NCBI GenBank assembly: GCA_037783545.1
Contig: JBBELK010000633.1
Coordinates: 62,001-126,000, forward strand
DNA from: Henricia sp. BOLD:AAB3569
Lineage: Eukaryota; Echinodermata; Asteroidea; Spinulosida; Echinasteridae
Reading direction: 5' to 3'
DNA length: 64,000 nucleotides
Every line of letters begins with the position of its first letter. Position 1 is the stretch's first letter. The position numbers and the translations under genes are program-made. This document shows positions 48,932 to 61,415 of the stretch, one piece after another. The notes beneath the pieces were generated by a model. The model ran no database searches, was not told where the DNA came from, and saw only the letters and a program-made list of their open reading frames with translations.

Positions 48932-51900
48932 TCACGCAAACCGTGGCTGTCTGTACACACCTCTTTGGGGTACTCCTGAGTTGTGCGCATGCTCAGTCAT
49001 TCGGACTGTCGTTAACGCACCGCAGTTTGGCTCGGCAATTTGGTCAAAGTGTGGTCCAAACGTCGGCAAATTTGGAGGTCGAAAAATGTTCCGACGAACT
49101 TCAAATTTTGCATGCCCTAAACTCTCTATATTGCGCACTTGTCATAAAAAATTGACAGACTTTCGCCGGGAAATGGCAGAGAAATTTCAAAGTTTAGAAA
49201 AAACTGGGTTGAGGCTTCCTGACTGCTCTCACGCAAACCGTGGCTGTCTGTACACACCTCTTTGGGGTACTCCTGAGTTGTGCGCATGCTCAGTCATTCG
49301 GACTGTCGTTAACGCACCGCAGTTTGGCTCGGCAATTTGGTCAAAGTGTGGTCCAAACGTCGGCAAATTTGGAGGTCGACAAATGTTCCGACGAACTTCA
49401 AATTTTGCATGCCCTAAACTCTCTATATTGCGCACTTGTCATAAAAAATTGACAGACTTTCGCCGGGAAATGGCAGAGAAATTTCAAAGTTTCGAAAAAA
49501 CTGGGTTGAGGCTTCCTGACTGCTCTCACGCAAACCGTGGCTGTCTGTACACACCTCTTTGGGGTACACCTGAGTTGTGCGCATGCTCAGTCATTCGGAC
49601 TGTCGTTAACGCACCGCAGTTTGGCTCGGCAATTTGGTCAAAGCGTGGTCCAAACGTCGGCAAATTTGGAGGTCGAAAAATGTTCCGACGAACTTCAAAT
49701 TTTGCATGCCCTAAACTCTCTATATTGCGCACTTGTCATAAAAAATTGACAGACTTTCGCCGGGAAATGGCAGAGAAATTTCAAAGTTTAGAAAAAACTG
49801 GGTTGAGGCTTCCTGACTGCTCTCACGCAAACCGTGGCTGTCTGTACACACCTCCTTGGGGTACTCCTGAGTTGTGCGCATGCTCAGTCATTCGGACTGT
49901 CGTTAACGCACCGCAGTTTGGCTCGGCAATTTGGTCAAAGCGTGGTCCAAACGTCGGCAAATTTGGAGGTCGAAAAATGTTCCGACGAACTTCAAATTTT
50001 GCATGCCCTAAACTCTCTATATTGCGCACTTGTCATAAAAAATTGACAGACTTTCGCCGGGAAATGGCAGAGAAATTTCAAAGTTTAGAAAAAACTGGGT
50101 TGAGGCTTCCTGACTGCTCTCACGCAAACCGTGGCTGTCTGTACACACCTCTTTGGGGTACTCCTGAGTTGTGCGCATGCTCAGTCATTCGGACTGTCGT
50201 TAACGCACCGCAGTTTGGCTCGGCAATTTGGTCAAAGTGTGGTCCAAACGTCGGCAAATTTGGAGGTCGAAAAATGTTCCGACGAACTTCAAATTTTGCA
50301 TGCCCTAAACTCTCTATATTGCGCACTTGTCATAAAAAATTGACAGACTTTCGCCGGGAAATGACAGAGAAATTTCAAAGTTTAGAAAAAACTGGGTTGA
50401 GGCTTCCTGACTGCTCTCACGCAAACCGTGGCTGTCTGTACACACCTCTTTGGGGTACTCCTGAGTTGTGCGCATGCTCAGTCATTCGGACTGTCGTTAA
50501 CGCACCGCAGTTTGGCTCGGCAATTTGGTCAAAGTGTGGTCCAAACGTCGGCAAATTTGGAGGTCGAAAAATGTTCCGACGAACTTCAAATTTTGCATGC
50601 CCTAAACTCTCTATATTGCGCACTTGTCATAAAAAATTGACAGACTTTCGCCGGGAAATGGCAGAGAAATTTCAAAGTTTAGAAAAAACTGGGTTGAGGC
50701 TTCCTGACTGCTCTCACGCAAACCGTGGCTGTCTGTACACACCTCTTTGGGGTACACCTGAGTTGTGCGCATGCTCAGTCATTCGGACTGTCGTTAACGC
50801 ACCGCAGTTTGGCTCGGCAATTTGGTCAAAGCGTGGTCCAAACGTCGGCAAATTTGGAGGTCGAAAAATGTTCCGACGAACTTCAAATTTTGCATGCCCT
50901 AAACTCTCTATATTGCGCACTTGTCATAAAAAATTGACAGACTTTCGCCGGGAAATGGCAGAGAAATTTCAAAGTTTAGAAAAAACTGGGTTGAGGCTTC
51001 CTGACTGCTCTCACGCAAACCGTGGCTGTCTGTACACACCTCTTTGGGGTACTCCTGAGTTGTGCGCATGCTCAGTCATTCGGACTGTCGTTAACGCACC
51101 GCAGTTTGGCTCGGCAATTTGGTCAAAGTGTGGTCCAAACGTCGGCAAATTTGGAGGTCGAAAAATGTTCCGACGAACTTCAAATTTTGCATGCCCTAAA
51201 CTCTCTATATTGCGCACTTGTCATAAAAAATTGACAGACTTTCGCCGGGAAATGGCAGAGAAATTTCAAAGTTTAGAAAAAACTGGGTTGAGGCTTCCTG
51301 ACTGCTCTCACGCAAACCGTGGCTGTCTGTACACACCTCTTTGGGGTACTCCTGAGTTGTGCGCATGCTCAGTCATTCGGACTGTCGTTAACGCACCGCA
51401 GTTTGGCTCGGCAATTTGGTCAAAGTGTGGTCCAAACGTCGGCAAATTTGGAGGTCGAAAAATGTTCCGACGAACTTCAAATTTTGCATGCCCTAAACTC
51501 TCTATATTGCACACTTGTCATAAAAAATTGACAGACTTTCGCCGGGAAATGGCAGAGAAATTTCAAAGTTTAGAAAAAACTGGGTTGAGGCTTCCTGACT
51601 GCTCTCACGCAAACCGTGGCTGTCTGTACACACCTCTTTGGGGTACTCCTGAGTTGTGCGCATGCTCAGTCATTCGGACTGTCGTTAACGCACCGCAGTT
51701 TGGCTCGGCAATTTGGTCAAAGTGTGGTCCAAACGTCGGCAAATTTGGAGGTCGAAAAATGTTCCGACGAACTTCAAATTTTGCATGCCCTAAACTCTCT
51801 AAATTGCGCACTTGTCATACAAAATTGACAGACTTTCGCCGGGAAATGGCAGAGAAATTTCAAAGTTTAGAAAAAACTGGGTTGAGGCTTCCTGACTGCT

Positions 51901-52085
51901 CTCACGCAAACCGTGGCTGTCTGTACACACCTCTTTGGGGTACTCCTGAGTTGTGCGCATGCTCAGTCATTCGGACTGTCGTTAACGCACCGCAGTTTGG
52001 CTCGGCAATTTGGTCAAAGTGTGGTCCAAACGTCGGCAAATTTGGAGGTCGAAAAATGTTCCCACGAACTTCAAATTTTGCATGA
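48492..52085 (+). other. Longest satellite-derived open frame (1,197 codons), not a gene
   Basis: The consensus unit is 99 codons long and stop-free in one forward frame, so runs without frameshift give very long open stretches. This is the longest; others are 43042-46371 (1,109 codons), 26043-29027 (994), 2961-5360 (799) and 32580-34937 (785). A unit translation holds about seven cysteines, and I recognise no domain, signal peptide or membrane segment. Against coding: most unit differences change the amino acid (L to I, K to N, R to Q, S to stop), TAA/TAG variants are amplified rather than purged, and uncompensated 1-2 bp indels recur every few kb. The start here is only an internal ATG repeated in every unit. 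Transcription of the satellite cannot be excluded. Confidence 0.85.
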
Positions 52086-53090
52086 CCTAAACTCTCTATA
52101 TTGCGCACTTGTCATACAAAAATTGACAGACTTTCGCCGGGAAATGGCAGAGAAATTTCAAAGTTTAGAAAAAACTGGGTTGAGGCTTCCTGACTGCTCT
52201 CACGCAAACCGTGGCTGTCTGTACACACCTCTTTGGGGTACTCCTGAGTTGTGCGCATGCTCAGTCATTCGGACTGTCGTTAACGCACCGCAGTTTGGCT
52301 CGGCAATTTGGTCAAAGTGTGGTCTAAACGTCGGCAAATTTGGAGGTCGAAAAATGTTCCGACGAACTTCAAATTTTGCATGCCCTAAACTCTCTATATT
52401 GCGCACTTGTCATAAAAAATTGACAGACTTTCGCCGGGAAATGGCAGAGAAATTTCAAAGTTTAGAAAAAACTGGGTTGAGGCTTCCTGACTGCTCTCAC
52501 GCAAACCGTGGCTGTCTGTACACACCTCTTTGTGGTACTCCTGAGTTGTGCGCATGCTCAGTCATTCGGACTGTCGTTAACGCACCGCAGTTTGGCTCGG
52601 CAATTTGGTCAAAGTGTGGTCCAAACGTCGGCAAATTTGGAGGTCGAAAAATGTTCCGACGAACTTCAAATTTTGCATGCCCTAAACTCTCTATATTGCG
52701 CACTTGTCATAAAAAATTGACAGACTTTCGCCGGGAAATGGCAGAGAAATTTCAAAGTTTAGAAAAAACTGGGTTGAGGCTTCCTGACTGCTCTCACGCA
52801 AACCGTGGCTGTCTGTACACACCTCTTTGGGGTACTCCTGAGTTGTGCGCATGCTCAGTCATTCGGACTGTCGTTAACGCACCGCAGTTTGGCTCGGCAA
52901 TTTGGTCAAAGTGTGGTCCAAACGTCGGCAAATTTGGAGGTCGAAAAATGTTCCGACGAACTTCAAATTTTGCATGCCCTAAACTCTCTATATTGCGCAC
53001 TTGTCATAAAAAATTGACAGACTTTCGCCGGGAAATGGCAGAGAAATTTCAAAGTTTAGAAAAAACTGGGTTGAGGCTTCCTGACTGCTC
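48932..53090. repeat. Mixed zone where the AAGCGTGG variant first appears
   Basis: Units run from 48932 at 297-bp steps to 51902, then 52200, 52497 and 52794. Unit 49229 has GTCGACAAATG (site at 49375) and AGTTTCGAAAA. Units 49526 and 50714, 1,188 bp apart, share GGTACACCTG and AAAGCGTGG. Unit 49823 has CCTCCTTGG plus AAAGCGTGG. Unit 50120 has AATGACAGAG, 51902 has GTTCCCACGAAC and CATGACCTA, and 52497 has TTTGTGGTAC. AAAGCGTGG is seen only from about 49.6 kb to the right edge. Confidence 0.88.
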
Positions 53091-56000
53091 TCACGCAAAC
53101 CGTGGCTGTCTGTACACACCTCTTTGGGGTACTCCTGAGTTGTGCGCATGCTCAGTCATTCGGACTGTCGTTAACGCACCGCAGTTTGGCTCGGCAATTT
53201 GGTCAAAGTGTGGTCCAAACGTCGGCAAATTTGGAGGTCGAAAAATGTTCCGACGAACTTCAAATTTTACATGCCCTAAACTCTCTGTATTGCGCACTTG
53301 TCATAAAAAATTGACAGACTTTCGCCGGGAAATGGCAGAGACATTTCAAAGTTTAGAAAAAACTGGGTTGAGGCTTCCTGACTGCTCTCACGCAAACCGT
53401 GGCTGTCTGTACACACCTCTTTGGGGTACTCCTGAGTTGTGCGCATGCTCAGTCATTCGGACTGTCGTTAACGCACCGCAGTTTGGCTCGGCAATTTGGT
53501 CAAAGTGTGGTCCAAACGTCGGCAAATTTGGAGGTCGAAAAATGTTCCGACGAACTTCAAATTTTGCATGCCCTAAACTCTCTATATTGCGCACTTGTCA
53601 TAAAAAATTGACAGACTTTCGCCGGGAAATGGCAGATAAATTTCAAAGTTTAGAAAAAAATGGGTTGAGGCTTCCTGACTGCTCTCACGCAAACCGTGGC
53701 TGTCTGTACACACCTCTTTGGGGTACTCCTGAGTTGTGCGCATGCTCAGTCATTCGGACTGTCGTTAACGCACCGCAGTTTGGCTCGGCAATTTGGTCAA
53801 AGTGTGGTCCAAACGTCGGCAAATTTGGAGGTCGAAAAATGTTCCGACGAACTTCAAATTTTGCATGCTCTAAACTCTCTATATTGCGCACTTGTCATAA
53901 AAAATTGACAGACTTTCGCCGGGAAATGGCAGAGAAATTTCAAAGTTTAGAAAAAACTGGGTTGAGGCTTCCTGACTGCTCTCACGCAAACCGTGGCTGT
54001 CTGTACACACCTCTTTGGGGTACTCCTGAGTTGTGCGCATGCTCAGTCATTCGGACTGTCGTTAACGCACCGCAGTTTGGCTCGGCAATTTGGTCAAAGT
54101 GTGGTCCAAACGTCGGCAAATTTGGAGGTCGAAAAATGTTCCGACGAACTTCAAATTTTACATGCCCTAAACTCTCTGTATTGCGCACTTGTCATAAAAA
54201 ATTGACAGACTTTCGCCGGGAAATGGCAGAGAAATTTCAAAGTTTAGAAAAAACTGGGTTGAGGCTTCCTGACTGCTCTCACGCAAACCGTGGCTGTCTG
54301 TACACACCTCTTTGGGGTACTCCTGAGTTGTGCGCATGCTCAGTCATTCGGACTGTCGTTAACGCACCGCAGTTTGGCTCGGCAATTTGGTCAAAGTGTG
54401 GTCCAAACGTCGGCAAATTTGGAGGTCGAAAAATGTTCCGACGAACTTCAAATTTTGCATGCCCTAAACTCTCTATATTGCGCACTTGTCATAAAACAAT
54501 TGACAGACTTTCGCCGGGAAATGGCAGATAAATTTCAAAGTTTAGAAAAAAATGGGTTGAGGCTTCCTGACTGCTCTCACGCAAACCGTGGCTGTCTGTA
54601 CACACCTCTTTGGGGTACTCCTGAGTTGTGCGCATGCTCAGTCATTCGGACTGTCGTTAACGCACCGCAGTTTGGCTCGGCAATTTGGTCAAAGTGTGGT
54701 CCAAACGTCGGCAAATTTGGAGGTCGAAAAATGTTCCGACGAACTTCAAATTTTGCATGCTCTAAACTCTCTATATTGCGCACTTGTCATAAACAATTGA
54801 CAGACTTTCGCCGGGAAATGGCAGAGAAATTTCAAAGTTTAGAAAAAACTGGGTTGAGGCTTCCTGACTGCTCTCACGCAAACCGTGGCTGTCTGTACAC
54901 ACCTCTTTGGGGTACTCCTGAGTTGTGCGCATGCTCAGTCATTCGGACTGTCGTTAACGCACCGCAGTTTGGCTCGGCAATTTGGTCAAAGTGTGGTCCA
55001 AACGTCGGCAAATTTGGAGGTCGAAAAATGTTCCGACGAACTTCAAATTTTACATGCCCTAAACTCTCTGTATTGCGCACTTGTCATAAAAAATTGACAG
55101 ACTTTCGCCGGGAAATGGCAGAGACATTTCAAAGTTTAGAAAAAAACTGGGTTGAGGCTTCCTGACTGCTCTCACGCAAACCGTGGCTGTCTGTACACAC
55201 CTCTTTGGGGTACTCCTGAGTTGTGCGCATGCTCAGTCATTCGGACTGTCGTTAACGCACCGCAGTTTGGCTCGGCAATTTAGTCAAAGTGTGGTCCAAA
55301 CGTCGGCAAATTTGGAGGTCGAAAAATGTTCCGACGAACTTCAAATTTGGCATGCCCTAAACTCTCTATATTGCGCACTTGTCATAAAAAATTGACAGAC
55401 TTTCGCCGGGAAATGGCAGAGAAATTTCAAAGTTTAGAAAAAACTGGGTTGAGGCTTCCTGACTGCTCTCACGCAAACCGTGGCTGTCTGTACACACCTC
55501 TTTGGGGTACTCCTGAGTTGTGCGCATGCTCAGTCATTCGGACTGTCGTTAACGCACCGCAGTTTGGCTCGGCAATTTGGTCAAAGTGTGGTCCAAACGT
55601 CGGCAAATTTGGAGGTCGAAAAATGTTCCGACGAACTTCAAATTTTGCATGCCCTAAACTCTCTATATTGCGCACTTGTCATAAAACAATTGACAGACTT
55701 TCGCCGGGAAATGGCAGATAAATTTCAAAGTTTAGAAAAAATTGGGTTGAGGCTTCCTGACTGCTCTCACGCAAACCGTGGCTGTCTGTACACACCTCTT
55801 TGGGGTACTCCTGAGTTGTGCGCATGCTCAGTCATTCGGACTGTCGTTAACGCACCGCAGTTTGGCTCGGAAATTTGGTCAAAGTGTGGTCCAAACGTCG
55901 GCAAATTTGGAGGTCGAAAAATGTTCCGACGAACTTCAAATTTTACATGCCCTAAACTCTCTGTATTGCGCACTTGTCATAAAAAATTGACAGACTTTCG

Positions 56001-58145
56001 CCGGGAAATGGCAGAGAAATTTCAAAGTTTAGAAAAAACTGGGTTGAGGCTTCCTGACTGCTCTCACGCAAACCGTGGCTGTCTGTACACACCTCTTTGG
56101 GGTACTCCTGAGTTGTGCGCATGCTCAGTCATTCGGACTGTCGTTAACGCACCGCAGTTTGGCTCGGCAATTTGGTCAAAGTGTGGTCCAAACGTCGGCA
56201 AATTTGGAGGTCGAAAAATGTTCCGACGAACTTCAAATTTTGCATGCCCTAAACTCTCTATATTGCGCACTTGTCATAAAACAATTGACAGACTTTCGCC
56301 GGGAAATGGCAGATAAATTTCAAAGTTTAGAAAAAAATGGGTTGAGGCTTCCTGACTGCTCTCACGCAAACCGTGGCTGTCTGTACACACCTCTTTGGGG
56401 TACTCCTGAGTTGTGCGCATGCTCAGTCATTCGGACTGTCGTTAACGCACCGCAGTTTGGCTCGGCAATTTGGTCAAAGTGTGGTCCAAACGTCGGCAAA
56501 TTTGGAGGTCGAAAAATGTTCCGACGAACTTCAAATTTTGCATGCTCTAAACTCTCTATATTGCGCACTTGTCATAAACAATTGACAGACTTTCGCCGGG
56601 AAATGGCAGAGAAATTTCAAAGTTTAGAAAAAACTGGGTTGAGGCTTCCTGACTGCTCTCACGCAAACCGTGGCTGTCTGTACACACCTCTTTGGGGTAC
56701 TCCTGAGTTGTGCGCATGCTCAGTCATTCGGACTGTCGTTAACGCACCGCAGTTTGGCTCGGCAATTTGGTCAAAGTGTGGTCCAAACGTCGGCAAATTT
56801 GGAGGTCGAAAAATGTTCCGACGAACTTCAAATTTTACATGCCCTAAACTCTCTGTATTGCGCACTTGTCATAAAAAATTGACAGACTTTCGCCGGGAAA
56901 TGGCAGAGACATTTCAAAGTTTAGAAAAAAACTGGGTTGAGGCTTCCTGACTGCTCTCACGCAAACCGTGGCTGTCTGTACACACCTCTTTGGGGTACTC
57001 CTGAGTTGTGCGCATGCTCAGTCATTCGGACTGTCGTTAACGCACCGCAGTTTGGCTCGGCAATTTAGTCAAAGTGTGGTCCAAACGTCGGCAAATTTGG
57101 AGGTCGAAAAATGTTCCGACGAACTTCAAATTTGGCATGCCCTAAACTCTCTATATTGCGCACTTGTCATAAAAAATTGACAGACTTTCGCCGGGAAATG
57201 GCAGAGAAATTTCAAAGTTTAGAAAAAACTGGGTTGAGGCTTCCTGACTGCTCTCACGCAAACCGTGGCTGTCTGTACACACCTCTTTGGGGTACTCCTG
57301 AGTTGTGCGCATGCTCAGTCATTCGGACTGTCGTTAACGCACCGCAGTTTGGCTCGGCAATTTGGTCAAAGTGTGGTCCAAACGTCGGCAAATTTGGAGG
57401 TCGAAAAATGTTCCGACGAACTTCAAATTTTGCATGCCCTAAACTCTCTATATTGCGCACTTGTCATAAAACAATTGACAGACTTTCGCCGGGAAATGGC
57501 AGATAAATTTCAAAGTTTAGAAAAAATTGGGTTGAGGCTTCCTGACTGCTCTCACGCAAACCGTGGCTGTCTGTACACACCTCTTTGGGGTACTCCTGAG
57601 TTGTGCGCATGCTCAGTCATTCGGACTGTCGTTAACGCACCGCAGTTTGGCTCGGAAATTTGGTCAAAGTGTGGTCCAAACGTCGGCAAATTTGGAGGTC
57701 GAAAAATGTTCCGACGAACTTCAAATTTTGCATGCTCTAAACTCTCTATATTGCGCACTTGTCATAAAAAATTGACAGACTTTCGCCGGGAAATGGCAGA
57801 GAAATTTCAAAGTTTAGAAAAAACTGGGTTGAGGCTTCCTGACTGCTCTCACGCAAACCGTGGCTGTCTGTACACACCTCTTTGGGGTACTCCTGAGTTG
57901 TGCGCATGCTCAGTCATTCGGACTGTCGTTAACGCACCGCAGTTTGGCTCGGCAATTTAGTCAAAGTGTGGTCCAAACGTCGGCAAATTTGGAGGTCGAA
58001 AAATGTTCCGACGAACTTCAAATTTGGCATGCCCTAAACTCTCTATATTGCGCACTTGTCATAAAAAATTGACAGACTTTCGCCGGGAAATGGCAGAGAA
58101 ATTTCAAAGTTTAGAAAAAACTGGGTTGAGGCTTCCTGACTGCTC

Positions 58146-58443
58146 TCACGCAAACCGTGGCTGTCTGTTCACACCTCTTTGGGGTACTCCTGAGTTGTGC
58201 GCATGCTCAGTCATTCGGACTGTCGTTAACGCACCGCAGTTTGGCTCGGCAATTTGGTCAAAGCGTGGTCCAAACGTCGGCAAATTTGGAGGTCGAAAAA
58301 TGTTCCGACGAACTTCAAATGTTGCATGCCCTAAACTCTCTATATTGCGCACTTGTCATAAAACAATTGACAGACTTTCGCCGGGAAATGGCAGATAAAT
58401 TTCAAAGTTTAGAAAAAATTGGGTTGAGGCTTCCTGACTGCTC
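58146..58443. repeat. Hybrid monomer: front of 59336 type, back of 59633 type
   Basis: The front half carries AAAGCGTGG and AAATGTTGC, the markers of unit 59336. The back half carries CATAAAACAATT, GCAGATAAA and AAAATTGGG, the markers of unit 59633. The switch lies between about offsets 176 and 219. The four-unit block 57849-59037 thus equals the five-unit block 59038-60524 with two neighbouring units fused into one. That is the expected deletion product of a crossover shifted by one unit. The opposite polarity, in which the five-unit form is derived, is not excluded. Confidence 0.8.
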
Positions 58444-60821
58444 TCACGCAAACCGTGGCTGTCTGTACACACCTCTTTGGGGTACTCCTGAGTTGTGCGC
58501 ATGCTCAGTCATTCGGACTGTCGTTAACGCACCGCAGTTTGGCTCGGCAATTTGGTCAAAGTGTGGTCCAAACGTCGGCAAATTTGGAGGTCGAAAAATG
58601 TTCCGACGAACTTCAAATTTTGCATGCTCTAAACTCTCTATATTGCGCACTTGTCATAAAAAATTGACAGACTTTCGCCGGGAAATGGCAGAGAAATTTC
58701 AAAGTTTAGAAAAAACTGGGTTGAGGCTTCCTGACTGCTCTCACGCAAACCGTGGCTGTCTGTACACACCTCTTTGGGGTACTCCTGAGTTGTGCGCATG
58801 CTCAGTCATTCGGACTGTCGTTAACGCACCGCAGTTTGGCTCGGCAATTTGGTCAAAGTGTGGTCCAAACGTCGGCAAATTTGGAGGTCGAAAAATGTTC
58901 CGACGAACTTCAAATTTTACATGCCCTAAACTCTCTGTATTGCGCACTTGTCATAAAAAATTGACAGACTTTCGCCGGGAAATGGCAGAGACATTTCAAA
59001 GTTTAGAAAAAACTGGGTTGAGGCTTCCTGACTGCTCTCACGCAAACCGTGGCTGTCTGTACACACCTCTTTGGGGTACTCCTGAGTTGTGCGCATGCTC
59101 AGTCATTCGGACTGTCGTTAACGCACCGCAGTTTGGCTCGGCAATTTAGTCAAAGTGTGGTCCAAACGTCGGCAAATTTGGAGGTCGAAAAATGTTCCGA
59201 CGAACTTCAAATTTGGCATGCCCTAAACTCTCTATATTGCGCACTTGTCATAAAAAATTGACAGACTTTCGCCGGGAAATGGCAGAGAAATTTCAAAGTT
59301 TAGAAAAAAACTGGGTTGAGGCTTCCTGACTGCTCTCACGCAAACCGTGGCTGTCTGTACACACCTCTTTGGGGTACTCCTGAGTTGTGCGCATGCTCAG
59401 TCATTCGGACTGTCGTTAACGCACCGCAGTTTGGCTCGGCAATTTGGTCAAAGCGTGGTCCAAACGTCGGCAAATTTGGAGGTCGAAAAATGTTCCGACG
59501 AACTTCAAATGTTGCATGCCCTAAACTCTCTATATTGCGCACTTGTCATAAAAAATTGACAGACTTTCGCCGGGAAATGGCAGAGAAATTTCAAAGTTTA
59601 GAAAAAACTGGGTTGAGGCTTCCTGACTGCTCTCACGCAAACCGTGGCTGTCTGTACACACCTCTTTGGTGTACTCCTGAGTTGTGCGCATGCTCAGTCA
59701 TTCGGACTGTCGTTAACGCACCGCAGTTTGGCTCGGCAATTTGGTCAAAGTGTGGTCCAAACGTCGGCAAATTTGGAGGTCGAAAAATGTTCCGACGAAC
59801 CTTAAATTTTGCATGCCCTAAACTCTCTATATTGCGCACTTGTCATAAAACAATTGACAGACTTTCGCCGGGAAATGGCAGATAAATTTCAAAGTTTAGA
59901 AAAAATTGGGTTGAGGCTTCCTGACTGCTCTCACGCAAACCGTGGCTGTCTGTACACACCTCTTTGGGGTACTCCTGAGTTGTGCGCATGCTCAGTCATT
60001 CGGACTGTCGTTAACGCACCGCAGTTTGGCTCGGCAATTTGGTCAAAGTGTGGTCCAAACGTCGGCAAATTTGGAGGTCGAAAAATGTTCCGACGAACTT
60101 CAAATTTTGCATGCTCTAAACTCTCTATATTGCGCACTTGTCATAAAAAATTGACAGACTTTCGCCGGGAAATGGCAGAGAAATTTCAAAGTTTAGAAAA
60201 AACTGGGTTGAGGCTTCCTGACTGCTCTCACGCAAACCGTGGCTGTCTGTACACACCTCTTTGGGGTACTCCTGAGTTGTGCGCATGCTCAGTCATTCGG
60301 ACTGTCGTTAACGCACCGCAGTTTGGCTCGGCAATTTGGTCAAAGTGTGGTCCAAACGTCGGCAAATTTGGAGGTCGAAAAATGTTCCGACGAACTTCAA
60401 ATTTTACATGCCCTAAACTCTCTGTATTGCGCACTTGTCATAAAAAATTGACAGACTTTCGCCGGGAAATGGCAGAGACATTTCAAAGTTTAGAAAAAAC
60501 TGGGTTGAGTCTTCCTGACTGCTCTCACGCAAACCGTGGCTGTCTGTACACACCTCTGTGGGGTACTCCTGAGTTGTGCGCATGCTCAGTCATTCGGACT
60601 GTCGTTAACGCACCGCAGTTTGGCTCGGCAATTTAGTCAAAGTGTGGTCCAAACGTCGGCAAATTTGGAGGTCGAAAAATGTTCCGACGAACTTCAAATT
60701 TTGCATGCCCTAAACTCTCTATATTGCGCACTTGTCATAAAAAATTGACAGACTTTCGCCGGGAAATGGCAGAGAAATTTCAAAGTTTAGAAAAAACTGG
60801 GTTGAGGCTTCCTGACTGCTC

Positions 60822-61118
60822 TCACGCAAACCGTGGCTGTCTGTACACACCTCTTTGGGGTACTCCTGAGTTGTGCGCATGCTCAGTCATTCGGACTGTC
60901 GTTAACGCACCGCAGTTTGGCTCGGCAATTTGGTCAAAGCGTGGTCCAAACGTCGGCAAATTTGGAGGTCGAAAAATGTTCCGACGAACTTCAAATTTTA
61001 CATGCCCTAAACTCTCTGTATTGCGCACTTGTCATAAAAAATTGACAGACTTTCGCCGGGAAATGGCAGAGACATTTCAAAGTTTAGAAAAAACTGGGTT
61101 GAGTCTTCCTGACTGCTC
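60822..61118. repeat. Hybrid monomer: front of 61416 type, back of 60228 type
   Basis: The front half has AAAGCGTGG as in 61416. The back half has TTTTACATG, CTGTATTG, GAGACATTTC and GAGTCTTCC as in 60228. Flanking units 60525 and 61119 are matching copies (CCTCTGTGG plus ATTTAGTC). The order X (60228), Y (60525), Z/X (60822), Y (61119), Z (61416) is exactly the duplication product of one crossover between Z and X on misaligned arrays. The exchange lies between offsets 120 and 178 of the monomer. Confidence 0.85.
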
Positions 61119-61415
61119 TCACGCAAACCGTGGCTGTCTGTACACACCTCTGTGGGGTACTCCTGAGTTGTGCGCATGCTCAGTCATTCGGACTGTCGTT
61201 AACGCACCGCAGTTTGGCTCGGCAATTTAGTCAAAGTGTGGTCCAAACGTCGGCAAATTTGGAGGTCGAAAAATGTTCCGACGAACTTCAAATTTTGCAT
61301 GCCCTAAACTCTCTATATTGCGCACTTGTCATAAAAAATTGACAGACTTTCGCCGGGAAATGGCAGAGAAATTTCAAAGTTTAGAAAAAACTGGGTTGAG
61401 GCTTCCTGACTGCTC

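Larger units (their letters stand above)
53091..61415. repeat. Nested higher-order mosaic (6-, 5-, 4- and 2-unit repeats)
   Basis: Building variants: D (TTTTACATG, CTGTATTG, often GAGACATTTC), C (CATGCTCTAAAC), B (CATAAAACAATT, GCAGATAAA) and S (ATTTAGTCAAAG, usually TTTGGCATG). Two 1,785-bp six-unit copies, 54279-56063 and 56064-57848, differ at three bases, all in the last unit. A four-unit block (57849-59037: S, hybrid B, C, D) is followed by a five-unit form (59038-60524: S, AAGCG, B, C, D). Then comes a 594-bp dimer (60525-61118 and 61119-61415). Unit starts: 53091, 53388, 53685, 53982, 54279, 54577, 54874, 55172, 55469, 55767, 56064, 56362, 56659, 56957, 57254, 57552, 57849, 58146, 58444, 58741, 59038, 59336, 59633, 59931, 60228, 60525, 60822, 61119. 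Confidence 0.9.

Noticed and set aside
26043..52085. Open frames of 785 to 1,197 codons as real proteins
   Set aside because: They exist because the unit is 297 bp with one stop-free frame. Units vary freely at amino-acid-changing positions, carry amplified TAA/TAG variants, and are broken by uncompensated indels. No domain is recognisable.
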